NCBI GenBank assembly: GCA_016209535.1
Contig: JACQVW010000797.1
Coordinates: 1-38,683, forward strand
From: Planctomycetota bacterium
GTDB lineage: Bacteria; Planctomycetota; UBA8108; SXIK01
Length of the DNA stretch: 38,683 nt
Reading direction: 5' to 3'
Below are positions 26,445 through 35,424 of this stretch, one piece after another. Position numbers and translations under genes: made by a program. How positions within the stretch are numbered: the first letter of the stretch is position 1; each line of letters begins with the position of its first letter. The notes under the pieces were generated by a model. That model searched no databases. It was given only the letters and a program-made list of their open reading frames with translations, and was not told the DNA's origin.

Positions 26445-27968
26445 TCATTGCGCTGCCAGGCCTCCCCGAGTCCGCGCCGGCCCCACGAGCATCGCCGTGA
26501 ACCTCTCGACCAAGTCCCGCTTTCGCGCTCGCGGCAGCGGGAAACGCGCGACCTGCGCGGCCAAGAGGTCCCGAAAGGTGTGGCCGCGGTAGTCGCCGCT
26601 GCCATCCTCGGTGCAGCAGATGAACGTCGTCGGCACGTGCTTGGCAGGACGAGGCAGGACGATGCCGGCCGAGGGCAGGCAGCGAGCCCGGTCCTCGGCG
26701 CGCAGGAAGGCTGCGACCAGGATCGACTGGTAGCGCTGGAGGCTCACGACCGCCTTCAAGTAGCCAGCAGGTGTGGCTTGGATGGGCTCATAAGGCCTCG
26801 AACGCTCCACTTGCGGCGCTGCCCCGGCAAGATCGCGCACGAAGAACGAAGGGATCACCTTGTCGACCTCCATGACGTTCCGCCACCCATCTTCTCTCTC
26901 GGCGGAAAGCTCGAGGCCGCGGAGGGGGAAGCTGCTTCCGACCCAGGCATCGTTCGAGAGCTCGAAGCAAGCCACGTCCACCTGGATCATGTCGTGCGGG
27001 GTCTTGAGCGCGGCGTCGACCAGGAGGTCGAAAGCCAGCGCCTTGCCAAGGACGTCAGCCCGTTCGCCGGGCGGCAGCGTGTCTCGCTTGTTCTCCAGGC
27101 TGATGATCAAAGTCACGAGAGTGCGATGCCGGATCACGGGCCGCCGCTCGTCATGGTGCTGAAAGATCAAGAGCTCCTTGTTGTAGAGCTTGTCGAGGAC
27201 GAGCCTCTTCCCGCTGGCTCCTTTCGTCAACGGTGCCAGCTCCGAAGGCAAGCTGTCCCTGAGCTGCTCTTCTCGCTGCAGGGTGGTGATGGCGCGGATC
27301 CATGCCTTGTCCGCCTCTCGGCCTTCGACCTCGGTGCCGTTGACGATCATCGTTTCGAGCCGCCGGGGCTCATGCTCCACATCGTCCGACTCCTCCTCCA
27401 AGCAGCACCTGACGAGCTCCTGGTAGACCCACTGGTTCAGGGCATCGACGTGCGACACGCGCTTGGCGAACGCCGACATCACGAGCACGTAGTCGGTGAC
27501 CAACATGCTGGAGATGTCCTTCCTTCCCTCGGAGTTGGCACGCTCGAAGGCGGAATTGGCGATGTCCTCCAGGGCCGCGCAGATGGCCGCCTGGTCTTCG
27601 AGTTCTCTGGCCCCCGGCGCGGCGGTCGCCAGGGCCGCGACGAGCTGCCGGGCTACGAAGGCGACGAGGGCGAGGAACTCCTCCGTACCGGACCGTGAGC
27701 GCCGCGACCTGAAGCGGGCGAGGAGGCCCAAGAGAAGCCTCCAGCGCTTCCCCCGACTCAACTGACGCAGGAACTTCTCGTAGTTGGGTAGAGCCGGGTG
27801 GGAGACGGTCTTGGGGTGAGGGCTCGACAAGAACACCAGGAGGTCCTCGACCAGCCATGCCGGCGGCCGCCGCTCCTGGTGGCGGAAGTGCTCGAGGATG
27901 GGCTTGGACTTCTCGAGGAGGGGGGCCATCTCCTCGGGGCGAAGGGGCTTGACGACGTGACTCGGCAC
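26445..27968 (-). CDS. Divergent vWA-like partner protein of the MoxR ATPase
   Basis: The protein has 507 residues. The GTG start at 27968 lies just 3 bp beyond the MoxR stop, with a GTGAAG-like ribosome site inside the end of that gene. The N-terminal 270 residues are helical. From about 275 to 475 the order of strands and helices fits a von Willebrand A fold: 'TLVTLIISLEN' where the DxSxS MIDAS strand should be (around residue 286), 'GKALAFDLLVDAAL' with 'IQVDVACFEL' for the next helix and strand, and 'TTFICCTEDGSGDY' for the late Asp strand. The first MIDAS Asp and Ser residues are not in place, so metal binding is probably weakened or lost. In MoxR-linked systems the vWA protein passes client recognition to the ATPase. 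The family call rests mainly on gene position and pattern, and a profile search would be needed to settle it. Confidence 0.65.
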   Translation of the reverse strand: MPSHVVKPLRPEEMAPLLEKSKPILEHFRHQERRPPAWLVEDLLVFLSSPHPKTVSHPALPNYEKFLRQLSRGKRWRLLLGLLARFRSRRSRSGTEEFLALVAFVARQLVAALATAAPGARELEDQAAICAALEDIANSAFERANSEGRKDISSMLVTDYVLVMSAFAKRVSHVDALNQWVYQELVRCCLEEESDDVEHEPRRLETMIVNGTEVEGREADKAWIRAITTLQREEQLRDSLPSELAPLTKGASGKRLVLDKLYNKELLIFQHHDERRPVIRHRTLVTLIISLENKRDTLPPGERADVLGKALAFDLLVDAALKTPHDMIQVDVACFELSNDAWVGSSFPLRGLELSAEREDGWRNVMEVDKVIPSFFVRDLAGAAPQVERSRPYEPIQATPAGYLKAVVSLQRYQSILVAAFLRAEDRARCLPSAGIVLPRPAKHVPTTFICCTEDGSGDYRGHTFRDLLAAQVARFPLPRARKRDLVERFTAMLVGPARTRGGLAAQ

Positions 27969-27971
27969 GGG

Positions 27972-29633
27972 CTACTTCACGGCTCCCCTGTCGTAAACTT
28001 GGATCTTGGCCTGCACGACGCGCTGCAGGTCCGCCGCCGCTTGCGTCGTCGGGGCCACGTGGCTCCAGGCGCGCAGGTGCTTGGCTCTCAAATCATGAGC
28101 CGGGCCCTCCGTCTCCAGCAGCGCCAGGGCGCGGCAGATGCGAAGGACTTGCGCCGGGGTGCGGTCGGAGACCCCGAACTCGCGGCGCAGCGTCAGGAAC
28201 ATCTCAACGAACTGGTCGGGGAACTCGTTGTCGTCGGACTCAAAAGCCTCGGTGCCGCCGTACAAGCCAGCAAGCACCACCTTGGAAAGGAAGCGGATGT
28301 CGTTGAGGCAGGCGGAGCGGGGCACCCGCTTGGTCTCCTTCTTGAGCCCCTTGAGCTGTTCCGCGCACTCGAAGCCGTGCGCCTGCCGGATCACCGTCTT
28401 GATGACCTCCGGGTCGTCGGGCACGGGGTGGCAGACCACGCGGATCGGGAAGCGATCGTAAAGGGCGCCGAGCTCTTCGCTGTCCGGAGTCTCGTTCGAG
28501 GCGCCGACGGCGAAGACCAGGTTGACCCGGAAAGCCTGGCCCATGTTGTAGAACAAGCGCTCGTTGGTGAGGGACAGCAAGGTGTTGAGGATGGCACTAT
28601 TAGCTTTGAAGATCTCGTCCAGGAAAGCTATCTCCGCCCGCGGCAGCATGCCGGCGGTGCGCCGGGCGTGGACCCCGGTGGCGAGGAGGAGGTTGATGTC
28701 TGCGCCGCCGAAGATCTCCTCCGGGCTGGTGTACCGCGTGAGGAGGTACTCGAAGAGGCGGCGCTCCGAGGCCGCCGCACGGTTGGCTCTCTGCACCGCC
28801 CGGACTGCCTCTTCCTCCTGGTCGATCGGCAGGCTCGTGGGGCGGATGCCCAAGGCCCGGGCGAAGGTCCGCACGAGGAGCGATTTGGCGGTGCCGGGTG
28901 GGCCCAAGAACACCAGGTTGGTGCGGGCGAGGGCGCAGGCGACCATCATCTCGAGGGCATCGTCTCGGCCGACGAACCGCCTCTTGACGTCCATCAAGGC
29001 TTTCTGAAGGCGGCGGACGGAATAGAGGTGCAGGCCTTGCTTGACGAAGGCCGCGATCTCCTCTTCGGTCAAGCTCTCGATTTTCTCAGCCCATTTGGGG
29101 GCATCGGCAAACCCCCACTCGCCGCCATCGGGGGGGTTCCCTTTGACGGCGCTCTCGAACTCTCCTGCCGTGGGTGCCGGAGCCGGCGCCGCGTGTACCG
29201 CTTCGAACCGTCCCTTCCCGGGTTGGAGGTTCTTGAGCCACGCCTTCGCCTCTGCGGCGGTCACCAGGATGAGCCGCTTCCCCGGGACCCGCCGGCCCGT
29301 CAAGTCCTCGACCGTGGCGGTGAGCTGGCGCTCGAGAGGCCGCGAGACCTTGTCGAGCTCATCCTGCCCTGCGGCAAGGATGAAGACGGCGGCGGTCTGG
29401 TGCTCTTCGACGGTCAAGAGCGCGCCGTGGAGGGAACTGGATTGCAGGTGCCCCTGGGGGAGCAAGCTGAGGTCTCCCCCGTAGAAGCTTCGGGACCGGG
29501 TCCATCGGAAGGTGGCTTCCGACGGGAAGGCGGCCGCGACCGTCTCCAGGGCATCCGCGAGCGCCAGCTCCTGCGGAGCGACTGCAGCGACGAAGGGCCT
29601 GGACGCGTCATCGACGTAATGGTAATGGCTCAT
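27972..29633 (-). CDS. MoxR/RavA-type AAA+ ATPase with a long N-terminal extension
   Basis: The protein has 553 residues with an ATG at 29633. It hydrolyses ATP to remodel a client protein, normally together with a vWA partner. The Walker A motif GPPGTAKS lies at about 244-251, Walker B 'IAFLDEIFKAN' around 335, sensor 1 'VGASNE' at about 376-381 and an arginine-finger segment 'LYDRFPIRV' near 388. The run 'AILNTLLSLTNERLFYNMG' is characteristic of the RavA branch of MoxR proteins. Residues 1-215 are an extra alpha/beta domain ('KRLILVTAAEAKAWL') not found in minimal MoxR proteins and ending in an Ala/Pro-rich linker. It probably docks partner proteins. There is no signal peptide, so it is cytoplasmic. 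It sits between a two-helix membrane protein and the divergent vWA-like gene, forming the enzymatic core of the cluster. Confidence 0.93.
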   Translation of the reverse strand: MSHYHYVDDASRPFVAAVAPQELALADALETVAAAFPSEATFRWTRSRSFYGGDLSLLPQGHLQSSSLHGALLTVEEHQTAAVFILAAGQDELDKVSRPLERQLTATVEDLTGRRVPGKRLILVTAAEAKAWLKNLQPGKGRFEAVHAAPAPAPTAGEFESAVKGNPPDGGEWGFADAPKWAEKIESLTEEEIAAFVKQGLHLYSVRRLQKALMDVKRRFVGRDDALEMMVACALARTNLVFLGPPGTAKSLLVRTFARALGIRPTSLPIDQEEEAVRAVQRANRAAASERRLFEYLLTRYTSPEEIFGGADINLLLATGVHARRTAGMLPRAEIAFLDEIFKANSAILNTLLSLTNERLFYNMGQAFRVNLVFAVGASNETPDSEELGALYDRFPIRVVCHPVPDDPEVIKTVIRQAHGFECAEQLKGLKKETKRVPRSACLNDIRFLSKVVLAGLYGGTEAFESDDNEFPDQFVEMFLTLRREFGVSDRTPAQVLRICRALALLETEGPAHDLRAKHLRAWSHVAPTTQAAADLQRVVQAKIQVYDRGAVK

Positions 29634-29697
29634 CTCGGCCCCCAGTTTCTTGAATCACAGTATGATTGCTTCCTTGCACCGAAGTACGCTCTCCGCC

Positions 29698-31722
29698 TTA
29701 GCTTCCCTTCCTCCGCCTGCGGATCTTGGTCTGCTCGCGGCGCAGGCGGCGCCGTTCGCGTTTGGCCTCGTGCTCTTCGTCGAAAGACTTGGAAGCATTG
29801 GCTCCCGCGGCACTGCACGAACGTTCCTCCGACGCCTGCCTCTTCCCACTTCGTCTCGGATACTCGGGTACGGATCTCTCCATGGCCACGCCCGCCTTGG
29901 GAGCGGTCGCCCGAGCGCCGTGTTGACCCCCAAGGGATAGAAACGGCTGGGTCACGAGGTAGTCGAGGTCAGTTCTGGGACGCGGCGAACGCGACTCCCG
30001 CAGGGAAGAGGGAGCTTGCCCAGACGGCACCGACTCCTTGGCATCTTCAAATGGGAAGAGAAAGCCTCTCGTCGAGATGGCGGCACGGCATTCTTCCCTG
30101 ACCTGCTCTTCTTCTTCACAGCGCTCATGGCGGCTGTAGTCCGCGTAGAGGTCTCTCACGGAAGCGCACAGCGACACGAACGAGGTCCGGCACCCGGAGG
30201 GGAAGAGGGCGCCGGCCGCCCCGTTCTCCAGGATCTGCGCCAGCACGCGGATCAAGAGCAGGTGCCAATAGAGGCTCTTGAGCGGCAGTCGGCCCAGGAG
30301 TTCGTCGATGAGGACCACGCTCCGGCGGTGGATGTCTCCCTCGAGGTGCGAGAAGTACCCACGGCTCTCCCTGATGGCAGCGGCGCGCCGCAGGATCCGT
30401 GCGAGGAGCCGCGGTAGGCTCGGCTCCGAGGTTCCTCTAGCCTCCTTGCCCCCAGCCATCAGCTCCCAGAGCGGGCTTTGCTCCTCCGAACGGGGGTGCC
30501 TGCCGCGCTGCCTGGGCTCGCGGCTGGCATCGAGGACCTCGATCAAGAGCTGGCTAGCGAAGTGGGCCCCACGGGAGCGGAAGTCGCGGTTGAGGCAGGC
30601 TTCTCCCACTGCCGCGAGGCGCGTTCCGTCCTTCTTGGCCACGGCCCTCGCCGCTGCCTTGTGCGCGACCCAGGAGAGCAGCACCTGGCCGCCAGGGGAG
30701 CCGTAGAGCAAGCGCACCAGGGAAACGGCTGTGGTCGGCTCCTTCGCGGTGGTCCCCAGGAAGAGCTCGGACCCGTGCTCGAGGAGGTCGCAGGCAGTGA
30801 AGCGCCCCAGGAGCTCAACGTGCTCTCCGGCCGCCACGGCGTGCTTGAGGCCCTCGTGCCAGGAACTCTCGTCCGGCTTGCCGACGAGCATGCCGTAGGA
30901 GACGGAGAAGAGGCAGGCGCAGAGGCCGAACAGCCCCAAGCCGAGCAGCCCGGTCAGCAAGCTCTCGAGGACGAACCCCGCCACGATCAAGAAGAGCCCG
31001 AGGCCGGCGGCTCCGCCAAGTGTGACCTTCCGGGACATCCGGGGTCTCAGACCCTCTGGGCGGCGGTAGCGATGCGCCTCCTGCACAAGGCGCTGGACTC
31101 CAAGGCGGAGCACGCGGACGACGATCAGGTCGCCGGCGGTCAATTGGGAGCTGAGGTCATCTGCTCCCGGCTGGAGCAATGTCTCGAGCGTCAAGAGCGA
31201 AGCGTCCGTGGCCCTGCGGAGGTTGCCAGCCGCGACGCTGGGAACCGCCTCGCCGCCGGCAGTGGCCTGAACCAGGTTGTTGGCGATGAGGGCCGCATGG
31301 AACGCCCCCGGCCCCAGGGTGAAGCGGGTTCCACGAGGCAAGTGCACATGCCGGCAAGCCCAGCTCAAGACGAGGTTGGCGAGCGCCGCGCGCAACTGGG
31401 GATCCATCAGGAGCCCCTGGGAGGCGGCCTCCTGGACGAGCGGCGTCGTCGCCCTCCGAGTCGGAATGTCGCGACGTATGGGGGCTTCGCACTCGAGGCC
31501 GACGCAGTCGGGCTCCCAGCGTGCCAGGGACAGCGGGGGCGGCTTCGGAAGCCGGGAGTCCTGGGAAGCTGCGGCGCACTGGGAGAGCCAGCGCACGGCG
31601 GCGAGGACCGACTGCCGCTGGACCGCCACGGTCTTGGCCGTGCAGGCCGCGCAGCCCTCGAGTCTCGCCTCCGATGACGGAGGCGAGGCGTGGTTCTCGC
31701 GGACGGCCGGTTTCGTGGTCAT
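29698..31722 (-). CDS. Membrane protein with two central helices and a basic C-terminal tail
   Basis: The protein has 674 residues from the ATG at 31722. A TTG at 31764 and an ATG at 31737 are possible alternatives, none with a clear ribosome site. The N-terminal 230 residues look cytoplasmic and helical and contain a short Cys-rich spot ('EGCAACTA'). Two adjacent hydrophobic helices lie at about 234-256 and 258-279, giving a hairpin with both ends on the same side. The long C-terminal half is helical and ends in a highly charged tail ('AKRERRRLRREQTKIRRRRK') that could bind nucleic acid, lipid or acidic partners. I do not recognise the family. The gene lies 58 bp after the CHAT-protein gene and 64 bp before the MoxR gene. 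It could anchor the ATPase complex to the membrane or face the propeller protein's own N-terminal membrane bundle. Confidence 0.7.
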   Translation of the reverse strand: MTTKPAVRENHASPPSSEARLEGCAACTAKTVAVQRQSVLAAVRWLSQCAAASQDSRLPKPPPLSLARWEPDCVGLECEAPIRRDIPTRRATTPLVQEAASQGLLMDPQLRAALANLVLSWACRHVHLPRGTRFTLGPGAFHAALIANNLVQATAGGEAVPSVAAGNLRRATDASLLTLETLLQPGADDLSSQLTAGDLIVVRVLRLGVQRLVQEAHRYRRPEGLRPRMSRKVTLGGAAGLGLFLIVAGFVLESLLTGLLGLGLFGLCACLFSVSYGMLVGKPDESSWHEGLKHAVAAGEHVELLGRFTACDLLEHGSELFLGTTAKEPTTAVSLVRLLYGSPGGQVLLSWVAHKAAARAVAKKDGTRLAAVGEACLNRDFRSRGAHFASQLLIEVLDASREPRQRGRHPRSEEQSPLWELMAGGKEARGTSEPSLPRLLARILRRAAAIRESRGYFSHLEGDIHRRSVVLIDELLGRLPLKSLYWHLLLIRVLAQILENGAAGALFPSGCRTSFVSLCASVRDLYADYSRHERCEEEEQVREECRAAISTRGFLFPFEDAKESVPSGQAPSSLRESRSPRPRTDLDYLVTQPFLSLGGQHGARATAPKAGVAMERSVPEYPRRSGKRQASEERSCSAAGANASKSFDEEHEAKRERRRLRREQTKIRRRRKGS

Positions 31723-31780
31723 AGAGGGGCTTGGCATCCCTGCCGCGCTCGACAGCCGCAGCAAACGGGGGGCAACCTCA

Positions 31781-34330
31781 TCAACAGGCTACGGCGCATT
31801 CTCTTTCAAGGAAATGCCGTCTGCCCAAGAATCCGGTGTTCGGCAGCCCGGAGCCCTCGCCGGACGCTCGCTTCAGCTCAGCCGGCAGGAAGAGGGACCG
31901 GATCTTCCTGATGTCCCCCGATCTCGCGAGCTTGAGAAGCTCGTTCAAGAAGGTCAAGGCCTGGCTCGCCTTGACGTTCCCCGGCGTGACGCCGATCACC
32001 CCCGCCCCCCGTCCAAGAGCCTCGCGGACCAGGCCGCCCGCCAGCAGGTGGGCGAGGCGGCAGCTCCCCAGGGAGGTGTGCCAGATCGGGGGCTGCCGGC
32101 CCTCGAGCTGCCTCAAATCGTCCGCCGTCAGCACCTCGCCGGAACCCAGAAGCAAGCCGCTTTCCGAGGCGCTTTCCTGAGTGTGGGCAATGTGGATGAC
32201 GACGCCGTCGCCCATCTCCGCCGCATGCGAAAGTGCATCGAGCGTCTTGGCTTTCCCGGCGTTGAGGAGGACGTTCCCCGCCGGCAGATACTCCCTGAGC
32301 GCCGATGCCGCCTCCTCCCACGGGCCGAGTTGGGTGGCGCCGGGAGGAGTGTTGATCAAGACGATGAGGTTCTCGATCTGCCCCGCCGACGTGACGCGAA
32401 ACGAGGGGCTAGCTGCGACCTTGCGAGCCAGCGAGACGACGGAGGGCGGCTCTACGCCCTTCTCCCGCGCCGTCGCGATGACGGTGCAGACCTTGTCGCC
32501 CAGTGCGGGAAGGCTGGTGATGGAGTGCCAGCTCGAGTCGCTACCGTCCGCCCGCAAGAGGAGGAGAGGGCGCGAGTCCGATGACTTCGAGAACAGGGGT
32601 TCGATGTGCGTCTTCAGCATTTCTGCGGCTCGTTGGGCCAGAATCGGCGACGGCACCCCTCCCGACTCGGCGACCCGCTTCAAGAGGGTGTTGAGCCTCT
32701 CCGCGGCATCGGGGTCGAGCCGGCGGAGGTTGCCCTCGGCATCGCGGGTCCAGCCGTGGACGCCGCCCCCGGGGACCTGGAAGAGACTCAAGGCAGCCGC
32801 ATTCTCGCCCTTCAAGTAGCGGCCGGCGTGAAGCAGGTCTATGTACCTAGTGAAGGCGGCCCTTTCCACCAGGTCCAACCCCTGCTGGCGGGAGAAGGGC
32901 TGCAGATCGCCTCCGGCGAGGAAGTCGAGGACGTGGCCGGAGAGGCGGAGAGCCCCCAGGTCTGCGTGGCCGTCCTCGGGCAAGACCACGCCGAGGAGCT
33001 CTTTGCCCCCAGCGGTCAGCCGTACCCCGAAGGCGTTCCGTGCCGGCGTCACGCGACCCGGGAGGGGGATCAGGCCGCCGTGCTCGAAGACCGCCTCTGC
33101 CTCCGCCCGAGGCTCGAACGGCGCGGCAGCCTGGTCGCGGACTGCCTGGAACTGCCTCACCCTCCACTCGAGGGTGTAGTGGGATCGGAACTCGAGCACC
33201 CCCGTCTCTCGAGCCAGCCGTGGCAACGGACGGAGGGCGCGCTTCCAGAGCTCTTCGAAGGGCGTCGGCTCGCCGGCGGCAATGCCGGAATGTCGAGCCA
33301 GCGTGCCCGTCTGGACCGGAGTGCGAAGGGCCGCCGGCGTCAGCAGGCGGTAGGAGTGCCCCGCCGCCTTCAAGGCCTCGAGGATGCCGGGCGTGTGGAG
33401 GGCTCCGAAGACCAGGACCCCAACCCTGGCTCCGCTCTGCTCGAGCCGGCGCTGCGCTTCCTTGACCATGGATGCATCGGATCGTTCGAGGTCGGGCCGG
33501 CTCTCGGCCAGAGCGCTCCGCCGGAGGGCGTCAGCCTCCTCTTCAGCCTTGAGATCGGCCTCGACGCGCTTCCAGAGAGGGACGATCTCGACGACCTCCG
33601 GTCGCTCCTTGGCGACTGCCTGGCAAAGGGCTTCGACGGCCGGCCCCATCGCCCCGTCCGGACGCGAGTCCGCCTTCTCCAGCAGTTCTTCGAACGCCTT
33701 GCGCGCCTCGACGGAGGCCTGCTCGAGGGCCGATTCCACCTTCTTGGCGAGTAGCTCGAGTGCCTCCGGGATCGAACCGCGGCGCCGGGCGAACGATACC
33801 TGGGCCGCCCTCAAGTAGGCGGCGTGAAGCTTCTTCCGGAGGACCTCTCCGCGGAGCCTGCGGAACTCTTCCAGGTCGACGCCATGGACTTCCAGGGCCT
33901 CGAAGAGCGCTGCATGGGAGACACCATCGAGCCATCCTCTCTCGAGGAACGCCTCGGCCAGTGCTGCCAGCGTCTCGCCGTCTCCGAGCTCCATCCTCAA
34001 GAGCGGCAAGCGGGTCTCCGGCGGCGCCTCGAGGAGGACCGTGCGGACTCCGCGCCCGCGCGCGAGCTCGCGGATCACGGCGGCGACCTGCCGCTGGACT
34101 GCGGGGGAGTCGTGGGTTTCCTCGAGGCAGTAGAACCCCAGAGACGAGGAGCCCTGGCTCGTTCTCGCCGCGCCAGCGGCTAGGCGGGCGTCCTCGACGA
34201 TGATGCCGGGGGGGAGCTCCGGAACCTCGAGCTCCGGCGGCGCCCCTGGAAGCGAAAGCGTCGAGAGCGCCGGCAGGAGCCAAAGGAGACTGAAGATGCG
34301 CGCGCCTTGGCGACTGGACTGCCTGCCCAT
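31781..34330 (-). CDS. Exported TraB/ChaN-like plus CHAT caspase-like protein
   Basis: The protein has 849 residues. The ATG at 34330 is preferred over that at 34363 because it yields a signal-like N-terminus (MGRQSSRQGARIFSLLWLLP..) and overlaps the upstream stop by one base (TGATG). Residues about 45-330 look like the TraB/ChaN/EreA superfamily: 'LEETH' (Glu71, His73) near the start and 'GALH' (His312) at the end, with 'TVLLEAP' between. The middle (330-600) is unassigned. The C-terminal region fits a CHAT protease: 'VVIHIAHT' (His716), then 'SGLLLGSGEVLTADDL', then 'LGSC' (Cys757), with the usual spacing of about 40 residues and a following 'GAGVIGVTPGNV'. The His is followed by Thr rather than Gly. 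Both putative catalytic pairs are intact. It is probably an exported protease or effector. Whether the N-terminal stretch is a cleaved signal or an anchor is unclear. Confidence 0.78.
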   Translation of the reverse strand: MGRQSSRQGARIFSLLWLLPALSTLSLPGAPPELEVPELPPGIIVEDARLAAGAARTSQGSSSLGFYCLEETHDSPAVQRQVAAVIRELARGRGVRTVLLEAPPETRLPLLRMELGDGETLAALAEAFLERGWLDGVSHAALFEALEVHGVDLEEFRRLRGEVLRKKLHAAYLRAAQVSFARRRGSIPEALELLAKKVESALEQASVEARKAFEELLEKADSRPDGAMGPAVEALCQAVAKERPEVVEIVPLWKRVEADLKAEEEADALRRSALAESRPDLERSDASMVKEAQRRLEQSGARVGVLVFGALHTPGILEALKAAGHSYRLLTPAALRTPVQTGTLARHSGIAAGEPTPFEELWKRALRPLPRLARETGVLEFRSHYTLEWRVRQFQAVRDQAAAPFEPRAEAEAVFEHGGLIPLPGRVTPARNAFGVRLTAGGKELLGVVLPEDGHADLGALRLSGHVLDFLAGGDLQPFSRQQGLDLVERAAFTRYIDLLHAGRYLKGENAAALSLFQVPGGGVHGWTRDAEGNLRRLDPDAAERLNTLLKRVAESGGVPSPILAQRAAEMLKTHIEPLFSKSSDSRPLLLLRADGSDSSWHSITSLPALGDKVCTVIATAREKGVEPPSVVSLARKVAASPSFRVTSAGQIENLIVLINTPPGATQLGPWEEAASALREYLPAGNVLLNAGKAKTLDALSHAAEMGDGVVIHIAHTQESASESGLLLGSGEVLTADDLRQLEGRQPPIWHTSLGSCRLAHLLAGGLVREALGRGAGVIGVTPGNVKASQALTFLNELLKLARSGDIRKIRSLFLPAELKRASGEGSGLPNTGFLGRRHFLERECAVAC

Positions 34331-35418
34331 CACGTGTCCTTCGCTGAAGCCCTTCGAGTCCATTTCGCGGCTTGTCCGTCGAGCTTCAGTGCGGAGAAGC
34401 AGCGGGCGATGCTCAAAGCCAGGCGAGGGTCTTGCTCCGTAGAATAGGCCAGCTCGTAACGTTGAGCCGCCTCCGAATAGAGCTCATGGACCTCCAGCAC
34501 CAGTCCAAGGAGGCGGTCCAAGACCGAAGGCCCCTCTCCGATAGCGGCGATGAGCCCGGCGATGTTGCTGATCTCGAGGGCGAGCGCCGCGGGGATGACT
34601 TCGAAGTAGCGCCGCGAGAGAGACCCATCGGCGGGCGGTTCGGTCTTCAGCTCCCAAGCGTAGCTCCCCGGCGCGAGGAGCAACCCCCGGGGCTCGATGC
34701 TGGCGGGAGGCTGAGCACACTCGAAGGCTGTGACCTCGGTCAGCTCGGAGCGCCGGTCCTCCTCCAGCACAGAGATCCGGTACCTGTCGACCCCGGGTAG
34801 CGGAGTCCAGTCAAACACCACGGGAAGCCGCACCTTGCCCGCTGGCGAGATGAGGCACTCTTCAAAATCCCCGAAGACCGGCTCGCAAACGCTGGGGATG
34901 GCGTAGGTGGCCTTGATCAGGCCTGCCGCCGCTTCCATCCAGGCGGCCGTGACACTAGGAAGCGAACGGAGCAGCGCCAGCAGCTTCTGGTGCATGCCCG
35001 CTCGACCGGCGACGCCGAGAGCGTCTGCCTCGAGGAAGCTCTTGACCGCGGCTTGCCACTCAGGGGCTGCGTCCTCCCGCGTCCACGCCGCGGCATGGAG
35101 GCGGCCGAGGAGGTCGGAGGAGTTGGTGATCTTCTGCAGCTCGGCATCGAGATCCGCGGCCCCGAGCCCGGCACGGCGGATGCCTCCCTTGATCCAGGCT
35201 TCGACGGCTTCGAGCGGCGCCTCTCGAGGCCTCAAGAGGCCGAGGTCGAGTCCTGCGGCCGACTCTCGGAGCGTCTCCAGGAAGAGTACGCGGTGCGCCG
35301 CCCAAGCAGGATCGACGATGGCGCTGACGACCTCTTCGGGGGTCAACGAACGCGAGGCCGACGGATCCGTTTCCGACGGGTGGAAGAGGCCGATGGCTCT
35401 GCGGCGGTCGTGATCCAT
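34330..35418 (-). CDS. Helical protein with FN3-like middle domain, partner of the ECF sigma factor
   Basis: The protein has 362 residues with an ATG at 35418, 6 bp after the sigma-factor stop; its own stop overlaps the CHAT gene start. Residues 1-185 are helical. A beta domain at about 195-265 has the look of a fibronectin type III or similar Ig-like fold ('FDWTPLPGVDRYRISVLEED', 'LAPGSYAWELK'). The C-terminal part ('YSEAAQRYELAYST', 'LALSIARCFSALKLDGQAAKW') resembles TPR-type helical pairs. No membrane segment, signal peptide or HxxxCxxC zinc site is visible, so it is not a standard anti-sigma factor. Because it lies between the sigma factor and the CHAT gene it may still be the regulator or adaptor of either one; this is inference. 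I do not recognise a named family for the full length. Confidence 0.7.
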   Translation of the reverse strand: MDHDRRRAIGLFHPSETDPSASRSLTPEEVVSAIVDPAWAAHRVLFLETLRESAAGLDLGLLRPREAPLEAVEAWIKGGIRRAGLGAADLDAELQKITNSSDLLGRLHAAAWTREDAAPEWQAAVKSFLEADALGVAGRAGMHQKLLALLRSLPSVTAAWMEAAAGLIKATYAIPSVCEPVFGDFEECLISPAGKVRLPVVFDWTPLPGVDRYRISVLEEDRRSELTEVTAFECAQPPASIEPRGLLLAPGSYAWELKTEPPADGSLSRRYFEVIPAALALEISNIAGLIAAIGEGPSVLDRLLGLVLEVHELYSEAAQRYELAYSTEQDPRLALSIARCFSALKLDGQAAKWTRRASAKDT

Positions 35419-35424
35419 CTGAGG

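Noticed and set aside
29634-29697. Separate promoter in front of the MoxR gene
   Set aside because: A CATACT resembling a -10 box is present on the minus strand but no -35 lies at a suitable distance, so there is no reason to split the operon here.
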